From Ciona savignyi (taxonomy: Eukaryota; Chordata; Ascidiacea; Phlebobranchia; Cionidae), in the NCBI GenBank assembly GCA_000149265.1, contig CH003364.1:246984-310983 (forward strand): a DNA stretch of 64,000 bases, written 5' to 3'. Under the pieces are notes generated by a model, which was not told where the DNA came from, ran no database searches, and saw only the letters and a list, made by a program, of their open reading frames with translations. A program made the position numbers and the translations under genes. Below are positions 34,401-46,034 of the stretch, in pieces (position 1 is the first letter of the stretch; each line of letters starts with the position of its first letter).

Positions 34401-37400
34401 CCATGATTTACTTCCCTTGTCATAATTAACATTGGGCAAAAACTGAAATAAACTAAATAAACTAGACTTGAAGTATTATAAAGATGCTTAACCAAATTGT
34501 GTGTATGTACTACCAAATAAAAATTGCTTTAAAAGCAGACTTTGTAACTAGAGCTGGGCATAATTACGAAGTTAGGTTCAGTTACGTAATTACGGACGTC
34601 GGAATTATGTTATGTTAGTCAAATCAAAATTACGTAATTACGCATCTGTCCACAATTATTTAAACGGGAATTGCCTGTCGTTGTAAATATATTTTCTGAG
34701 CAATTCCTTGTTTTAGTCTTAGCAAATTAAGTCTGTTTTTTTATTTTTATTCAAGTAAAATAGTTTGAACCACCGATAGAAATAATCCAAATAGCGGTAA
34801 ATAAACATGATATTGGATTCTCGCCAAATTTATTATCAGTAATCAATGCGACAAAACAAAAGGCAACGCCGTCCCAATCTGCGGTTTGTTTACTTGTGTT
34901 AGTGTTTGTTTCAACTAAGGACGAACGAACAGTTTAGACTTTTAAGTCTCTGTAGTTGACTTTTTCATTCTCTTTGTCTATCATCAAAATCCATCGAAAA
35001 AACACGATAATTTTTGGGATGTTTGTTTAAATAACAATGCCGTCATAAAAATTAAGGAATTACTTAACTGAGGCGGCGCAATTCCGTAATACAACTTTAA
35101 TCAATTACGTCCAGCTCTATTTGTAACACTACCATTGTAAATTTTGTGTTTTATCACTTTTGAATTAAACAGTTTCCAATTGAGAAGATTGTGACGTCTT
35201 TAGTTCTAAATGAGACACACTTTTTTAAAATAACCGTGACTGCCCATGCAGAGAATTGTTTAACTGACTTACTTATCATTTATGATCAAAGAATTCCAAA
35301 ACCATTATTAGAACCTAAGTATGCAATTTACTTATTGTAATTTTTGTTTTCCAGTTGGTTGCAGCAGAATCAAATATAAAACTAGTTCAACCAAATGAGG
35401 AACAAACACAAGATATGTTATTTCCATCTAGTGATGATCTTTTTAATCAAGTAAGGCTTTCTTGAATTTTATTTTCTGATTTTATTTCAGTTTTAATGCA
35501 AAGTGTTTTTACCAATCTTAACAAGGTATGACAAAATTATAGTTACCCCAACTCATGCTCTCTTTGTGGTCCTAATCTTGACTTTAACTGAAATAAGAAT
35601 TCTCCTTCTATAAGACACCTGTATTGTTGCATTAAAAGATAATATATAAATTTGTAATGCCTAAAATCATGTCTGTCCTATTAGCTCTGAGAGTTCCAAT
35701 CAATTAGAACTATGTTAATGGTTCCAAAGTGTTATGCCTCTTTTTACAATAGCAGTATTGTTTTGTGAAAGTTAGCTAGGTGTTTAATTTGAATGGGAAC
35801 AAGTCTACCAAGGTAATAACTTTGTCCAAAAACATTTCTTAATAAAGTATTGGCACTGCTTTAGTAGTGCGGATTTTGTTTCTTTAATATGGGTGTGGGA
35901 TTGAGGGTACCATGGGCATGACATTCCTACTCATTTACATGGTTCGATGAGAGCCACTCCCTTTATACAGAGCTTGCTTCAGCAATGTGTATCTAGTAAT
36001 GGCAAGAGAATAAAAGCAACAATGATCAAAAAAATAAAAATTATCACCAGCTTTTCAAAAATACTCGGAAACTGGTCTAAACTCAAATAGTATTTTATTG
36101 GCACCAATTATTTACTAAAAAAGAATAAACTCAAAAATACCACAGTGAAAGTTAAAAGTTTTTTAAAATTGATTTTCGATCTACGGTACAACAAACCTGG
36201 ATTAAATTAAACAACTTTGGGAAAAACTTACATATCACAAGATCATGTTTGCATTTTACTCCAGTTATTGGGGTGCCCATTTAGAAATGTGGCCTATTTT
36301 TCTTGTATTACCAGCTAACAGATGTGCGAAGTGGCAAAGCAAAGATGATTGGTTCTGAATTGCTTTATGCTAGTTTTTATCGTACATATATTAATTGTTT
36401 ATACATTATGAAGCATTGGTAACTTAATCATGGGCACATGGTGTTCTGACATAATTTCGAAAAATAATATAGTAATAAGAAATAGTAAAATTTTATAACA
36501 GTTTTTACCAAATAAAAAGGATTTTAGTTTTTTGCAAATTGTAATATTAAGGCTATTCGACACTTCGCTAATATAACAGTTTTTTTAATGCAATGTTATG
36601 TCAAATTTAGTAAGTTTCTAAATGTGTATTTTTGTGTGATTATTTCCACATCAAGTAGTAATTCACTTATTTTGGTCAATTCACTTATTAAGGCAGGTTA
36701 TTTCCAACTCAAAGAGTAGAACCGTAATTCACTTATTTTGGTGGAGTTATTTCAACCTCAAGTAGTAATTCACTTCAAATTACCCTCCGTTTGTTTGTTC
36801 CAGTTATTCAACCATCCCGCTGTGCAAGCGACCGACAGAATCATGCAGAACATGATGCAAACAGCTTCAGATTCCTTTCAATTTCTCAATTCTTTCATGT
36901 CTTCACCTTCTGGGACCGAAATAATCGACATCAACCTCGGTGGTAGACACGAGGTCTTTGTTATTGAGGTGATTAGGCTGTTTTGTCTTGGCCGGGCCAA
37001 AAATCCATTGTAGTAGCCTAGCGCATCAATGCGAGTGATGCACACTGCAGGAGTACTCTTGCAAATATCAAACTAATTAAAAAGTGATAAAATAGGAAAT
37101 AAAAAATATACGGGAATAAAAATCAAATCCTTATCATTGTGCCCGTTTGTATAACACATTTTATTATAACACACATTTTAAAGATTTACTTCCGTTACCC
37201 GCGCGAAAGATTTACTTGCGTTACTTGTGTAAACTTCCACAAATTGGGAGCTGTTTAAAAGCGGCGGTTGAATAAATGATCAAAACGTCTTAGCTGTAAT
37301 CAGGTGGAATTGTCAGAATAAGCACAATGTATAAGACATAGCGACAAATGTTCGTTAAGAAATTGCAAAAAAATCCTTTGGTATTAGTGAAACAAGGGAT

Positions 37401-40329
37401 ATCTATTCCAGAATCAAAATTCAAACTAAAAACTATTTAAAGTTTTATCCATATAATTTTGATAGACATTAATGATAATACCTTTAAAGATTTGAATTTA
37501 ACATCATAACATGAAGATCCATCATTATAAACATTAACATTCTTACTATTACACGATGTTTCACTGTTGCACAAGTTTGCACATATACAATTTTTATCAT
37601 TCATTTTTTGTCTAACCCTAAAGATTTTCATATAAAAAATGTAAATTAATCTAATTGCAGTACGGACGTCGCAAGCCTGAGATAAACACACCTTTCCCGG
37701 GTTTCAACAAACACGTGATGCTGACGGAAAGCGATGAATTCAAAACTACATTGGAGGACCGAGTGGAAACCAATGTGCAGACCAATGCGAACATGTAAGT
37801 CCGCTGTTTTCCGCTATGTGAGTTTTGTGTAGAAAGACTAAAAAAATATTTTCGTGATAGACAAGTAAACAAAGCGAAAATTACGGGACCTAGCTCATAT
37901 ATAAAAAGAACGCATGTTTGTACAAATTTAAACCCAAACTTTTTCGGCCGTGGGGTCACGTTTCTACAGAGTTCTGCTTGACTCATTGATTGCACCAGTA
38001 AACCTCAAATAGCACCAGCAATCTTAAATGGCTTAGTTATTGTTTATAACCAAAAGTTTGTGGAATCGAAACCAATATAGTCGGTTGTGTCACTGTGTAA
38101 GCCATTTTGCCTGAACCCAAGTGGTTTAATCAGTTGAACTAACAAAATTAGAAACAAATCGATTTTAGACCATACACCACAATCATAATTTCAATAATAC
38201 GAATACAAGAACCGAATATAAAAGCTTAAGTGACTGTGTTGACAGTGGGTACTTATCAGTTCTTTTAATTGCCTACTTGTGTGTATGATGATAAAATGAT
38301 TAATCATTACGCATCAACATTGGTGAAAATTTGCAACCGAAATAAATAAGGTATTGCACATGGTAACTAATTCATCTGTTGCACATGATTGATGTGTTAC
38401 ACTAACCTTACTTGTGCCACAGAAAATATGTCATTTTAATGATGTTGTGTTGTTGTTGTTTTTCCTTGAATTGAGACACAAGTGGACCCGCTTGAACTAA
38501 ATTAATATGCAAATGGACCCGCTTATTATAATGATAAAGAAAAAAACTTGTTATTAAGTTAAATGCTTTCGGGGCAATTGAGCTGTCACAAGTTTAATGT
38601 ATTTATTGGACATTGCTTAGTAAAGACTGCATATTTTTGCTTGGTAAAGAAGTGTAGAGCCCATTAATCTGATGGGTCAAGACGAGTTAACTAAGTGTTT
38701 TGCCCTCAAGGACACACCAACAAGGCAGTGTCTGGTTTGCTGAGTATACCAGCATACTCAGAAATGCTAACTTAATCTTGATACTCTTCACAGGCCTGGT
38801 TTCCTATCTCACGAGCTTCTAATAGGAGGCCAGTTTTTATCGGACAACGATTATTGGACTCCTCAAGATATTGACACGTCGTGGAATTGCATGTCAAGGT
38901 GATTCTTGGATAAACAACGATATTGTTAATTACTTTTACTATTTTACAACCTGATCCCAATAGTTTAACAGACTAAATCAAAACAGTACAGTCTTAATCA
39001 TATACAACACACTGCAAGTGCTTAAGTGACACGATTGTGAACGCAAGGGGATTTGATGATAGCCTGTGTGATGGTGCCCCTTGCTTTTTTCAATTCACAG
39101 GTTTAAAACATGATTTACACTTGTCATTCTAAAATAGTATAGACATACCAATGGTTATAATATTATTCTACCAATGGTTATAATATACCAATGGTTATAA
39201 TATTATAATATTATTCTAAAATAGACATACCAATGGTTATAATATTATTCACAGTTATGCATAATTCAAAGTATGGAATAATTAGTTTTGAAATTGACCC
39301 ATCTGTGATGGAATGTAATTTGCTAGTTTGCCCAACGTAAAACACAAATAGAGAATTTCACTTAAAGCTCTGGTTTTGTTTCCTGTACCAAAACCCATGT
39401 TCACTATGACCCAACATACATATTCCTGGTCCCTTGTGCAGGGGCCACTAAATTGACAACATATTGAGCTATCTACTAAAGTATAAACAACTGCTGCACA
39501 ATCAGGCAAATCACGTTTGATTGATAAGTTGTAATAATCCAAGCAATTAAAAAAATCAAGTTTTATTGCCAATAACAATTAAATTTGGTTAATGTCTAAT
39601 AAATTATATAAAATATACTGTATGTATGTATGACAATATGATGTATACCATATGTATGTATACGTTATATGACGTATTCTGTATGAATTATTTAGAACAG
39701 AATCTTACAATTACCAATATGATAAACCCCTGCATTGCTAATTATGAGTATCCTATCTTTAATATGAGTATCCTATTTTTAATACTGGGCTAAAAAATGA
39801 ATAAAGTTAACGAAGTATCAAGTTTCAGTTTTCCGATGATGTATTTGTAATTATTTTTTGGCAGAAAATTCTGGCGATATGAATGGCCAGAACTTGTTCT
39901 TATTCTCTTCTGGTTGTGCACTGTAGCAATCCTCTTCATGTTATGCGTAGCTCAATGTGCTCAACCTCAACAGGTTAGTTTGCTTTTAATTGTCTCTTAT
40001 ATTTAATTGTCTCTTTTATAAACTCTTTAATTACTCTGTTTCTGTGTTAAAGCAAATTGTTTAGTTTAATTTTTACGCTCCTTCAGTACATTAAAAAATA
40101 ATGGCATAATTAATTAAAGTTAAGGAGACTGATAAAATGGGAACACGTTCTTTTTCTAAACAATAATTCATTTTTTCAGCAAAGCATTCATGATGAGCCA
40201 TGCATTAAACATGTCTCTGGCGGCGTGCCGTCGTACAGTAGTCTCTACCCAAATCATCACGGAAAAAAGTCTCAGTTTTATCTCGCGTCGGTTGTTCCTT
40301 CAGAGGACAAAGTCCCATTACTCGATTGA
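31402..40329 (+). CDS. TMEM59: TMEM59, endolysosomal/Golgi type I membrane protein
   Basis: Nine exons with agreeing phases: 31402-31527, 33470-33578, 34165-34253, 35355-35450, 36804-36968, 37661-37794, 38794-38898, 39865-39973 and 40180-40329 (TGA). Together they encode about 360 aa; human TMEM59 is 323. The N-terminus is a signal peptide (MFINYVIVVLLLCVNDVVFS). The lumenal part has the family's paired cysteine motifs: CNEACIANM, ACKRGCRLFTICEW, ACDEAYP and ACTFGCQSSVP. The exon at 36804 carries MQTASDSFQFLNSFM, matching the human SAQSFITSS region. A single membrane segment follows (LVLILFWLCTVAILFMLCVA) and a short cytosolic tail with YSSL, a YxxPhi-type sorting motif. In mammals TMEM59 regulates Golgi glycosylation and trafficking and binds ATG16L1. 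Introns contain a hAT element (34549-35119), SINEs and the 32063-32162 gap. Confidence 0.93.
32015..32480. mobile_element. MITE cluster with GGAGGGAAACTGC termini
   Basis: aaaaggaggGAAACTGCacactaaaat and its inverse ...tttgtgcagtttccctctta occur several times around an assembly gap: ends near 32040, 32165-32330 and 32345-32470. The interior has 'aactaaccctaactcc' and 'ggttctggggttgagattag'. It looks like two head-to-tail or nested copies of one short palindromic element in TMEM59 intron 1. Borders and TSDs cannot be fixed because of the gap. Confidence 0.6.
32063..32162. other. Assembly gap (N run)
   Basis: 100 undetermined bases inside the MITE cluster in TMEM59 intron 1. The round length suggests a gap of unknown size. 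Confidence 1.
33131..33425 (-). repeat. SINE family A copy (minus)
   Basis: Nearly complete from the tail (ggatagaatatgatagaatattcatg) to the tRNA-like head (accgcaacccttcggttgaaa, aaccaagactaagctgtc). It sits 45 bases before the acceptor of TMEM59 exon 2. Confidence 0.85.
34549..35119. mobile_element. 571-bp hAT-type element with 8-bp TSD in TMEM59 intron 3
   Basis: The ends TAGAGCTGGGCATAATTACG and CAATTACGTCCAGCTCTA are inverted repeats. The 8-bp direct repeat TTTGTAAC lies at 34541-34548 and 35120-35127. The interior is AT-rich with several 'acgtaattac' motifs and no transposase, so it is a non-autonomous copy. Confidence 0.9.
38030..38180 (+). repeat. SINE family A fragment (+)
   Basis: Contains tagtcggttgtgtcac and gcctgaaccca.gtgg.ttaat in TMEM59 intron 6. 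Another decayed piece (ctgatgggtcaagacg) lies at 38650-38720 in the opposite sense, and one at 38955-39115 (+). Confidence 0.6.
39140..39255. repeat. Short tandem repeat (accaatggttataatatta)
   Basis: The phrase ccaatggttataata recurs four times over about 100 bp in TMEM59 intron 7. Confidence 0.85.
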
Positions 40330-40578
40330 ACGCTCGTCATTTATAAAAGACATTTTCACATCTGCACTTTATTCGAACTGAAGCCTTGTCTGCCCGATAT
40401 TACTGCGTTGTAAAGTTTATATAGAAATGTGGTGTGTCAACGGTGGTAACCTGTATATTCATACTTATTCTGGTAGTTGCTGCATTTTTGTTCTACAGAG
40501 AGCTTTTATAGGCTGTTATGCGAATATTGTAATACATGAATCTGATTTAATGTGATATTATGTGTTGTAGGGTTAAGG

Positions 40579-41745
40579 ATGAACACGAAAAAATTAAAGA
40601 TTAATTTCAGTGTGATCTCATCATATCGGACTTTATTTGTTTCGTGTGTTGATTGTAAAAAGAAGATTCGACCAAGAAAGGCTGTAATCTCCGAGAAACA
40701 GCTAGCGAAGAAGTTTATCGATCATAAACGGATCCTTGTGTCTTCCGGAGCTGGAGGAGATGGAAGATCATTTTTCCTCCGGGATAAAAATACTGAATTT
40801 GGGGGCCCAAGCGGTGGGGATGGGGGTAACGGGGGTGATGTGATTGTCGTTGCCGATAGGAATGTTAAATCGTTGGAAAACGTTAGATCCCACTATAAAG
40901 CCCCTGATGGTGCAGATGGTGGGAGGTTTAACGGAACAGGAAAATCCAGGACTTCCTTGCTCATCAAACTGCCGGTGGGGACCTACATAAGGAGGGAGGA
41001 CTCTGCTGATATCTTGGTCGACCTTGCCAAGGAGGGGGAGATGTACACGCTGTGCACCGGTGGGGTTGGTGGGAAGGGAAACTCGTTTTTTATCAGCAGC
41101 ACAAATAAGACTCCAGAGAAATGCACCCCCGGTACCCCTGGAGAGAGTATGGCTGTGGTCGCTGAGTTGAGAACATTGGCGCATGGGGGGTTAGTTGGCT
41201 TCCCCAACGCTGGAAAGTCCACTATTCTGCGCTCGCTCACACGTGCTAGACCTGCTGTTGGAGATTACAGTTTCACTACGTTGCGACCGCATGTCGGTAT
41301 TATGCACTTTGCGGATTTCACTCAAATCGCAATCGCAGACACTCCTGGGATTATAGAAGGTGCGCACAAAAACAAAGGACTTGGGATACGGTTTCTACGT
41401 CACATTGAACGGTGTCGATTTTTGTTGTACATCATCGACATGTCGATACCAGATCCATGGATGCAACTCCATCATTTGAAAAACGAATTCCAACATTATA
41501 ATATCAGTTTAACTGAGCGTCCGTGTGTAGTTGTAGCGAACAAAATGGATTTGCACGAGTCCTCTGTAATTTTCCCGCAATTTGTAACAGAAGCGAAGAA
41601 ATTGAGTCCTGATTTTGATATTTTTCCGGTTTCTGGCAAAAACAAAAACCAGTTGGAATCTTTGATTGTAAAAATAAGAGAACTTTACGATGAAGATTTA
41701 TTGTCAGATAAAATGTATGGTAATACAACACCATTTGTGTGGTAA
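40579..41745 (+). CDS. MTG2: MTG2/GTPBP5, mitochondrial Obg-family GTPase
   Basis: A single uninterrupted frame of 388 codons (40579 ATG); a start at 40552 would add nine residues. The human protein has 406 aa. Family role: a GTPase on the matrix side of the inner membrane needed for large mitoribosomal subunit assembly. The Obg fold (about residues 45-200) shows the expected glycine-rich strings (GAGGDGRSF, GGPSGGDGGNGGDV, GGVGGKGN). The G domain has all signatures: GFPNAGKST (G1), SFTTLRPHVG (G2), DTPGIIEGAH (G3), NKMD (G4) and SGK (G5). The N-terminus is basic, as for mitochondrial import. It begins 250 bases after the TMEM59 stop; an AG at 40569-40570 just before the ATG could be an ordinary or trans-splice acceptor. 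Poly(A) signal AATAAA at 41797. Confidence 0.96.
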   Translation: MNTKKLKINFSVISSYRTLFVSCVDCKKKIRPRKAVISEKQLAKKFIDHKRILVSSGAGGDGRSFFLRDKNTEFGGPSGGDGGNGGDVIVVADRNVKSLENVRSHYKAPDGADGGRFNGTGKSRTSLLIKLPVGTYIRREDSADILVDLAKEGEMYTLCTGGVGGKGNSFFISSTNKTPEKCTPGTPGESMAVVAELRTLAHGGLVGFPNAGKSTILRSLTRARPAVGDYSFTTLRPHVGIMHFADFTQIAIADTPGIIEGAHKNKGLGIRFLRHIERCRFLLYIIDMSIPDPWMQLHHLKNEFQHYNISLTERPCVVVANKMDLHESSVIFPQFVTEAKKLSPDFDIFPVSGKNKNQLESLIVKIRELYDEDLLSDKMYGNTTPFVW

Positions 41746-41796
41746 TGTTTTAAATTGTGCTTTTACAAAGTTTTAAGATGTTATCGTTATCATTAA

Positions 41797-41802
41797 AATA
41801 AA
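41797..41802 (+). terminator. Poly(A) signal of MTG2
   Basis: AATAAA 52 bases after the MTG2 TAA, followed by a GT-rich stretch (ggttgtttgttgg). Confidence 0.7.
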
Positions 41803-42083
41803 TGAAAACTGGTTGTTTGTTGGTAAAACTCTTGGGCAAGGTATCCCTAATGAAACAGTAAAAAAATCACGATAATATACAACACACTGCAGTAGGAATA
41901 AGTTAATCAGCGCTAGGTGTGATTAGGTTTAACTGAAGCAAACAATAATTAGATTTGAACATGATTTGCTAATGAATGCAACGCACATGTTACCCCTCCC
42001 TCCCCTCATCTTTTCCCCTATATCATATGGAGCATAAGCAATATCGGTACTGTAACAAATTCAAAAACGAAATTTAATATTTC

Positions 42084-42089
42084 TTTATT
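42084..42089 (-). terminator. Poly(A) signal of SNRNP40
   Basis: TTTATT on the plus strand (AATAAA on the minus strand) about 150 bases past the SNRNP40 stop. Confidence 0.6.
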
Positions 42090-42237
42090 ATTACAAAATA
42101 TGATTATGTACATGAAATAAACCTTAATGATTGCTTAATTTTCATGTTGTGTTGGTTGATTTAGAGTTACTTTTAAAAGTGGAATGTTGGCCACACAACA
42201 ATTGTGAAAGTTGTTAAATCGTTTATTTTCAATTCGT

Positions 42238-43293
42238 TCATTGAATTTCACCCAAATAAATCTGCTTGTCACTAGAGCAAGACATGACAATTGGTTGAAG
42301 GGGGTGAAATTGTACGTCATTTACCGACCCGTCATGCCCCGGTAGTTTATACATCAACTGCTGTGTGATGGAATTCCACACACAGACATCTCGGTTTGAC
42401 GAACCAGCTGCAATCTTGCTATCATCAGCAGACCAACTGCAACGCAGCAAATTCATTTCAAAGTTGTGTTTGTGTCCGAGAAATATATTGGTGCATCTTT
42501 GATTCGGAGCATAAGGTCTTATATCCCACTTTCGAAGTGTGCAGTCCATGGAGTTGGAAAGCACAAATGAACCATCTTTACTCAAAGCAAGTCCTGTGAT
42601 GGTGTCACTGTGGCCCTGTAGTTGCATAAATGACTTCTCAGTTCGAATATCCCACACTTTCACTTCGTTATCGATTCCTCCTGTTATAACGGTCTCGGCT
42701 GTGTCATTAAAACTAACAGAAGTGATCTGGTAGGTAAGTTGGATTGTCTTTATCGCACCTTTTCTCCGAGTGTCCCAGATTTTAACAGCGCAATCATCAC
42801 CACCTGACACCACCAGTGGATCACCTCTCCGAGCAGCTGCGCATGAGTTAACAATCCCATTGTGACCTTTCATTCTTTTGATTCTTTCACCCGTTTCAGA
42901 GTCGAATACTCCGACGGTTTTATCAGTGCTCGCCGTGTAGATATTTGATCCATCGGTGTTAAACTGCAGATCCAATACAGCTCCTGTGTGGCCACCTTTG
43001 AACACATGGAAGTTATCACATTCGCCGTAAACGTTCCAGAGATAAATCAATCGTTCAAATCCAGTGGATGCAATCACATTTCCTTCAGGGTGGAACTTGG
43101 CACTGTAAATTTCACCTTCGTGTCCAGACAGCAGCATGATTGGAGCAAGCAGACTAGATGTCCTAGGAGGGCCATGCGCAACGAGGGATTGCTGGTTTCC
43201 ATAAGTGTCAACTTCTTGTTCGTTTCGTGGTCTTTTTGCTGGCACAACCAACGCGCCCAATTCAGATGATCGCTTCTCTGCCAGAGTCGCCAT
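42238..43293 (-). CDS. SNRNP40: SNRNP40 (U5 snRNP 40-kDa WD40 protein)
   Basis: One frame of 351 aa without introns (human 357 aa). SNRNP40 is a component of the U5 snRNP in the spliceosome, contacting PRPF8. Near-collinear with the human protein: KRPRNEQEV at the N-terminus, then APIMLLSGHEGEIYSAKFHP, LWNVYGECDN, STDKTVGVFDSETGERIKR, SGGDDCAVKIWDTR, TGGIDNEVKVWDIR, NSMDCTLRKWDIRP, FEMNLLRCSW, KIAAGSSNRDVCVWN, KLPGHDGSVNDVQFHP and the terminal SSDKQIYLGEIQ. That makes seven WD repeats, each with the GH...WD pattern or a close variant. The gene lies tail to tail with MTG2, stops 493 bases apart. A reverse-strand AATAAA lies at 42089-42084. Confidence 0.98.
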   Translation of the reverse strand: MATLAEKRSSELGALVVPAKRPRNEQEVDTYGNQQSLVAHGPPRTSSLLAPIMLLSGHEGEIYSAKFHPEGNVIASTGFERLIYLWNVYGECDNFHVFKGGHTGAVLDLQFNTDGSNIYTASTDKTVGVFDSETGERIKRMKGHNGIVNSCAAARRGDPLVVSGGDDCAVKIWDTRRKGAIKTIQLTYQITSVSFNDTAETVITGGIDNEVKVWDIRTEKSFMQLQGHSDTITGLALSKDGSFVLSNSMDCTLRKWDIRPYAPNQRCTNIFLGHKHNFEMNLLRCSWSADDSKIAAGSSNRDVCVWNSITQQLMYKLPGHDGSVNDVQFHPLQPIVMSCSSDKQIYLGEIQ

Positions 43294-43544
43294 TTAAATT
43301 TTTTGATTAAGCCAATTTAAACAATTAACCACACTGTGCTAGTAACAAATTACAGAACAATCGGTTATTTTTAACATTTACTATGATTTTCAAAGATCAT
43401 TAGTACAAAACAGTTCCTGTAAATACATACCCAGTGTGCCAGAGTTAGGGTTTTAAATGTGCTCACACAATCACACTGGGTATTTCATGTCACCCTTTAA
43501 AAAGCATAGTTGAGGACATTACTGAACCATAGTAAAATAGGGGC

Positions 43545-43700
43545 AACACATAAGAGGAGGAAAGAAGGGAAACTGCGCAGTCAATAAAGAAATTATAATC
43601 CTGCACCCAACGCTAATCTAGAAACCCAAAATAAATCTATACCCTAATCTGTAATCTTCATTTTAGTGCGCAGTTTCCGTCTTTTACTTTTATTGTTTTC
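43545..43700. mobile_element. MITE of the GGAAACTGCGCA family
   Basis: The left end aagggaaactgcgcagtcaat and right end attttagtgcgcagtttccgtctt are inverted repeats about 130 bp apart, with 'ctaatcta..aaccc' in the interior. Related to the cluster at 32015-32480 and the copy at 63170-63335. TSD not resolved. Confidence 0.75.
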
Positions 43701-43842
43701 CTCATAAAATGAACATGAATTCTAATTTTTTTCTAGTTCTACTCAAAAATATTTTAAATTTATTCTATAATAAATTAGTTTAAATGTTGAATAACCTACG
43801 TTTTAGGTTAGGACAATACAAAATTTCAATATATCTGAAGCA

Positions 43843-43960
43843 TATGGTAGAAGTTGTGTGGTATCGATTTTGTTTAAGTCCTCAAAGTGAGTAAAAAAAG
43901 AGTTCTCTTCGAGTAGACCACACTCGATACCACATAGTTTCTACCCAGTTATACCATAGA
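43843..43960. repeat. Imperfect foldback sequence
   Basis: tatggtagaagttgtgtggtatcga is mirrored by tcgataccacatagtttctaccca about 50 bases on, enclosed by tatggta/taccata. Possibly a small TIR element; TSD not clear. Confidence 0.55.
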
Positions 43961-44214
43961 CACACTATACATAAAGAGTTTTTTAGTTCTTTTCTTCAAA
44001 GTAAAAAGAACCTCTAAAACTGTGACTTTGCATAATAAGCTAGCAAGAAACCAAGCGAATCAGCCAAAAGGTTGCTAATACGCGTGACTGAACTCCTTCA
44101 TTTTTGTCTTCTGCGTTCTGGTATAATTTACGTTGGTTGGAGACATGCTTTAATTATAGTATTATATACTGAGTACCATACTTTAAAAGACTAAATGTAC
44201 TGTGTATGTCCAAC

Positions 44215-44768
44215 AGATTAGTATAGTTGTTTAGTATGTCGCCTTCCAGCCGAAGGGTTGCAGATTCGAAACTGGTCGCTAGCTAGTCGATCGTGTCCTT
44301 GGTCAAGGCACTTATCGGACAATCCCCGAAATCAGCGAATTGCAATAATTCCAGTAACCCGACGGTAAGCGCGATAGGATATGACGATTTCCCGTTTGTT
44401 AAACCCTATTGTTTTTTCCGCTAACCGGGATAAACATGAATATCCTATCCTATATCTTCTGGCAAAATACTGGAGGTGCAGGTGGGTAAGTGCATCGCTT
44501 TTCAGCCAAAGGGTTGCAGCTTCGAAACTAGTATAGCTAGCTAGATGGTCATGTCCATGGGCAAGCCACTTAAGGGACCGTGCCTGAACCTAGTGGTATA
44601 ATTGATTATACTGAATTAAACGAATGTCATCTTAACCCTACGCAACACACTGAAATAGCACCGGTAACCCGACGGTGGGCGCGAAGTGATCTGACCATTG
44701 TCCGTGTGTTAACCCCCTGTTCTTTTCTATTTACGGGAATAAACATGAATATCCTTTATATCCTATCA
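44215..44768 (+). repeat. Two SINE family A copies in tandem (+)
   Basis: 44215-44455 and 44485-44768 each carry the tRNA-like head with B box (gggttgcag.ttcgaaact), ctagctag.cg/ggt, cccgacggt.agcgcga or gcgcgaagtgatctg, and the tail ggataaacatgaatatcct. These are among the most complete copies here and define the family: tRNA-related head, unrelated body and a (aggat)n-like tail. Ciona is known to carry such composite SINEs. Confidence 0.88.
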
Positions 44769-46034
44769 TAAAACTAATAATTCAAGGTAAAAGACATCAT
44801 ATAAAAGTCCGACGAATTACGGGTGTGTGGCGGAATGGTTAACGCAACCGATAACGACTTCTATACAAAAACGATACTTTTAATTGCCCAATTATCCAAA
44901 TATTTTTTAGGAACCTTGATGTTTTTAATCAGTTGCTTAATGTAGTCAGCGAATCAAGATGTTCATGGTATAACTATAAATGGTGCTAAAACGCAACATA
45001 TATATGTAGCCTACTAATTTAGTACACAAAATAAACGCAGAAAATAGTACAATTTCTTGTTTATAATATAAAGACCTCTCGTACATGTTACTACGTACGC
45101 GGCTTGAAGTGAACTTACATCCACTTGGGGAATCGAATCTATTGTATCAGCGGCTTTGGCGCGATGCGATCACTTAGTCGACTTTCAACTACGAGCATGT
45201 AACAGCCTTTAAATTAAGGAATGTTAAAGTTTCCTTCAAGCAAGGCTAGATAAGCGTTTTTTTTTAATTTTTTTAAATTGCATTCAATGGAGAGGGTTAA
45301 GGTGGTAATCAAGTTAACAGCGCACATTATTATTAGTATATTAGAATGAACTTATTTGTGCACATACCACCGGTATATACATGTGTATATATAAAGTATT
45401 CTGATGTATTTATGTTAGCAGCGATAGCAAGTTTATTTTAATTATAACATTTATTTTAAATAAGGATAAAATTGCTTTAAATTTTAATATTACCTGCGAA
45501 GGATAAAATAAAGAAAACCGCAACGATTTTTCGCAGAACTAACTAATTATTCTTTGCTCGGGGTATAAGATCTCTTGTTGCTATATATCCAAAATTGTGT
45601 TTGTATCGCAAGGATTTAAATCTGGTCGAACGGTATCTTTGAAGATAGTATAATTTTCAATATAATACAAACAGATGTGCCCTTCGTCTTTTTAATTTTA
45701 TGTCATTGGACATCAAACAAAGGCGTTTGGATCGAAACACGAAAAGTTGTAAACTGATATCTTATCAGTCCATAACACGAGACGAAGCCAATACAATACT
45801 GTTTGATAATTCGACTATACAGACATATCGATATTTATGAACAATAAAGTAATATGTTGTTAAATAACTTCGTGCTATGGTGTATATAACTTATATTAAA
45901 TGATATAAAATTTGTATTAGTTTGACGAAATGTAGTGGTTTATTCTAGATTTACTTACCTGATTGGGTATAAGTTGTACGTGTACTGGTATAGTTGGATA
46001 ACATATAATAATATGATGTCGTAAAACATACAAC

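Noticed and set aside
37651-37995. 114-aa minus-strand ORF
   Set aside because: Antisense to TMEM59 exon 37661-37794 and its intron, with no splice or domain support.
40768-41184. 138-aa minus-strand ORF
   Set aside because: Antisense shadow of the MTG2 coding sequence.
44822-44860. tRNA-like sequence (gtgtggcggaatggttaacgc)
   Set aside because: Only an A-box-like half with no matching acceptor stem or T arm; it fits a decayed SINE family B fragment.
45100-45185. tRNA-like stretch with gaatcgaatct
   Set aside because: No convincing stem pairing or second box; left unannotated.
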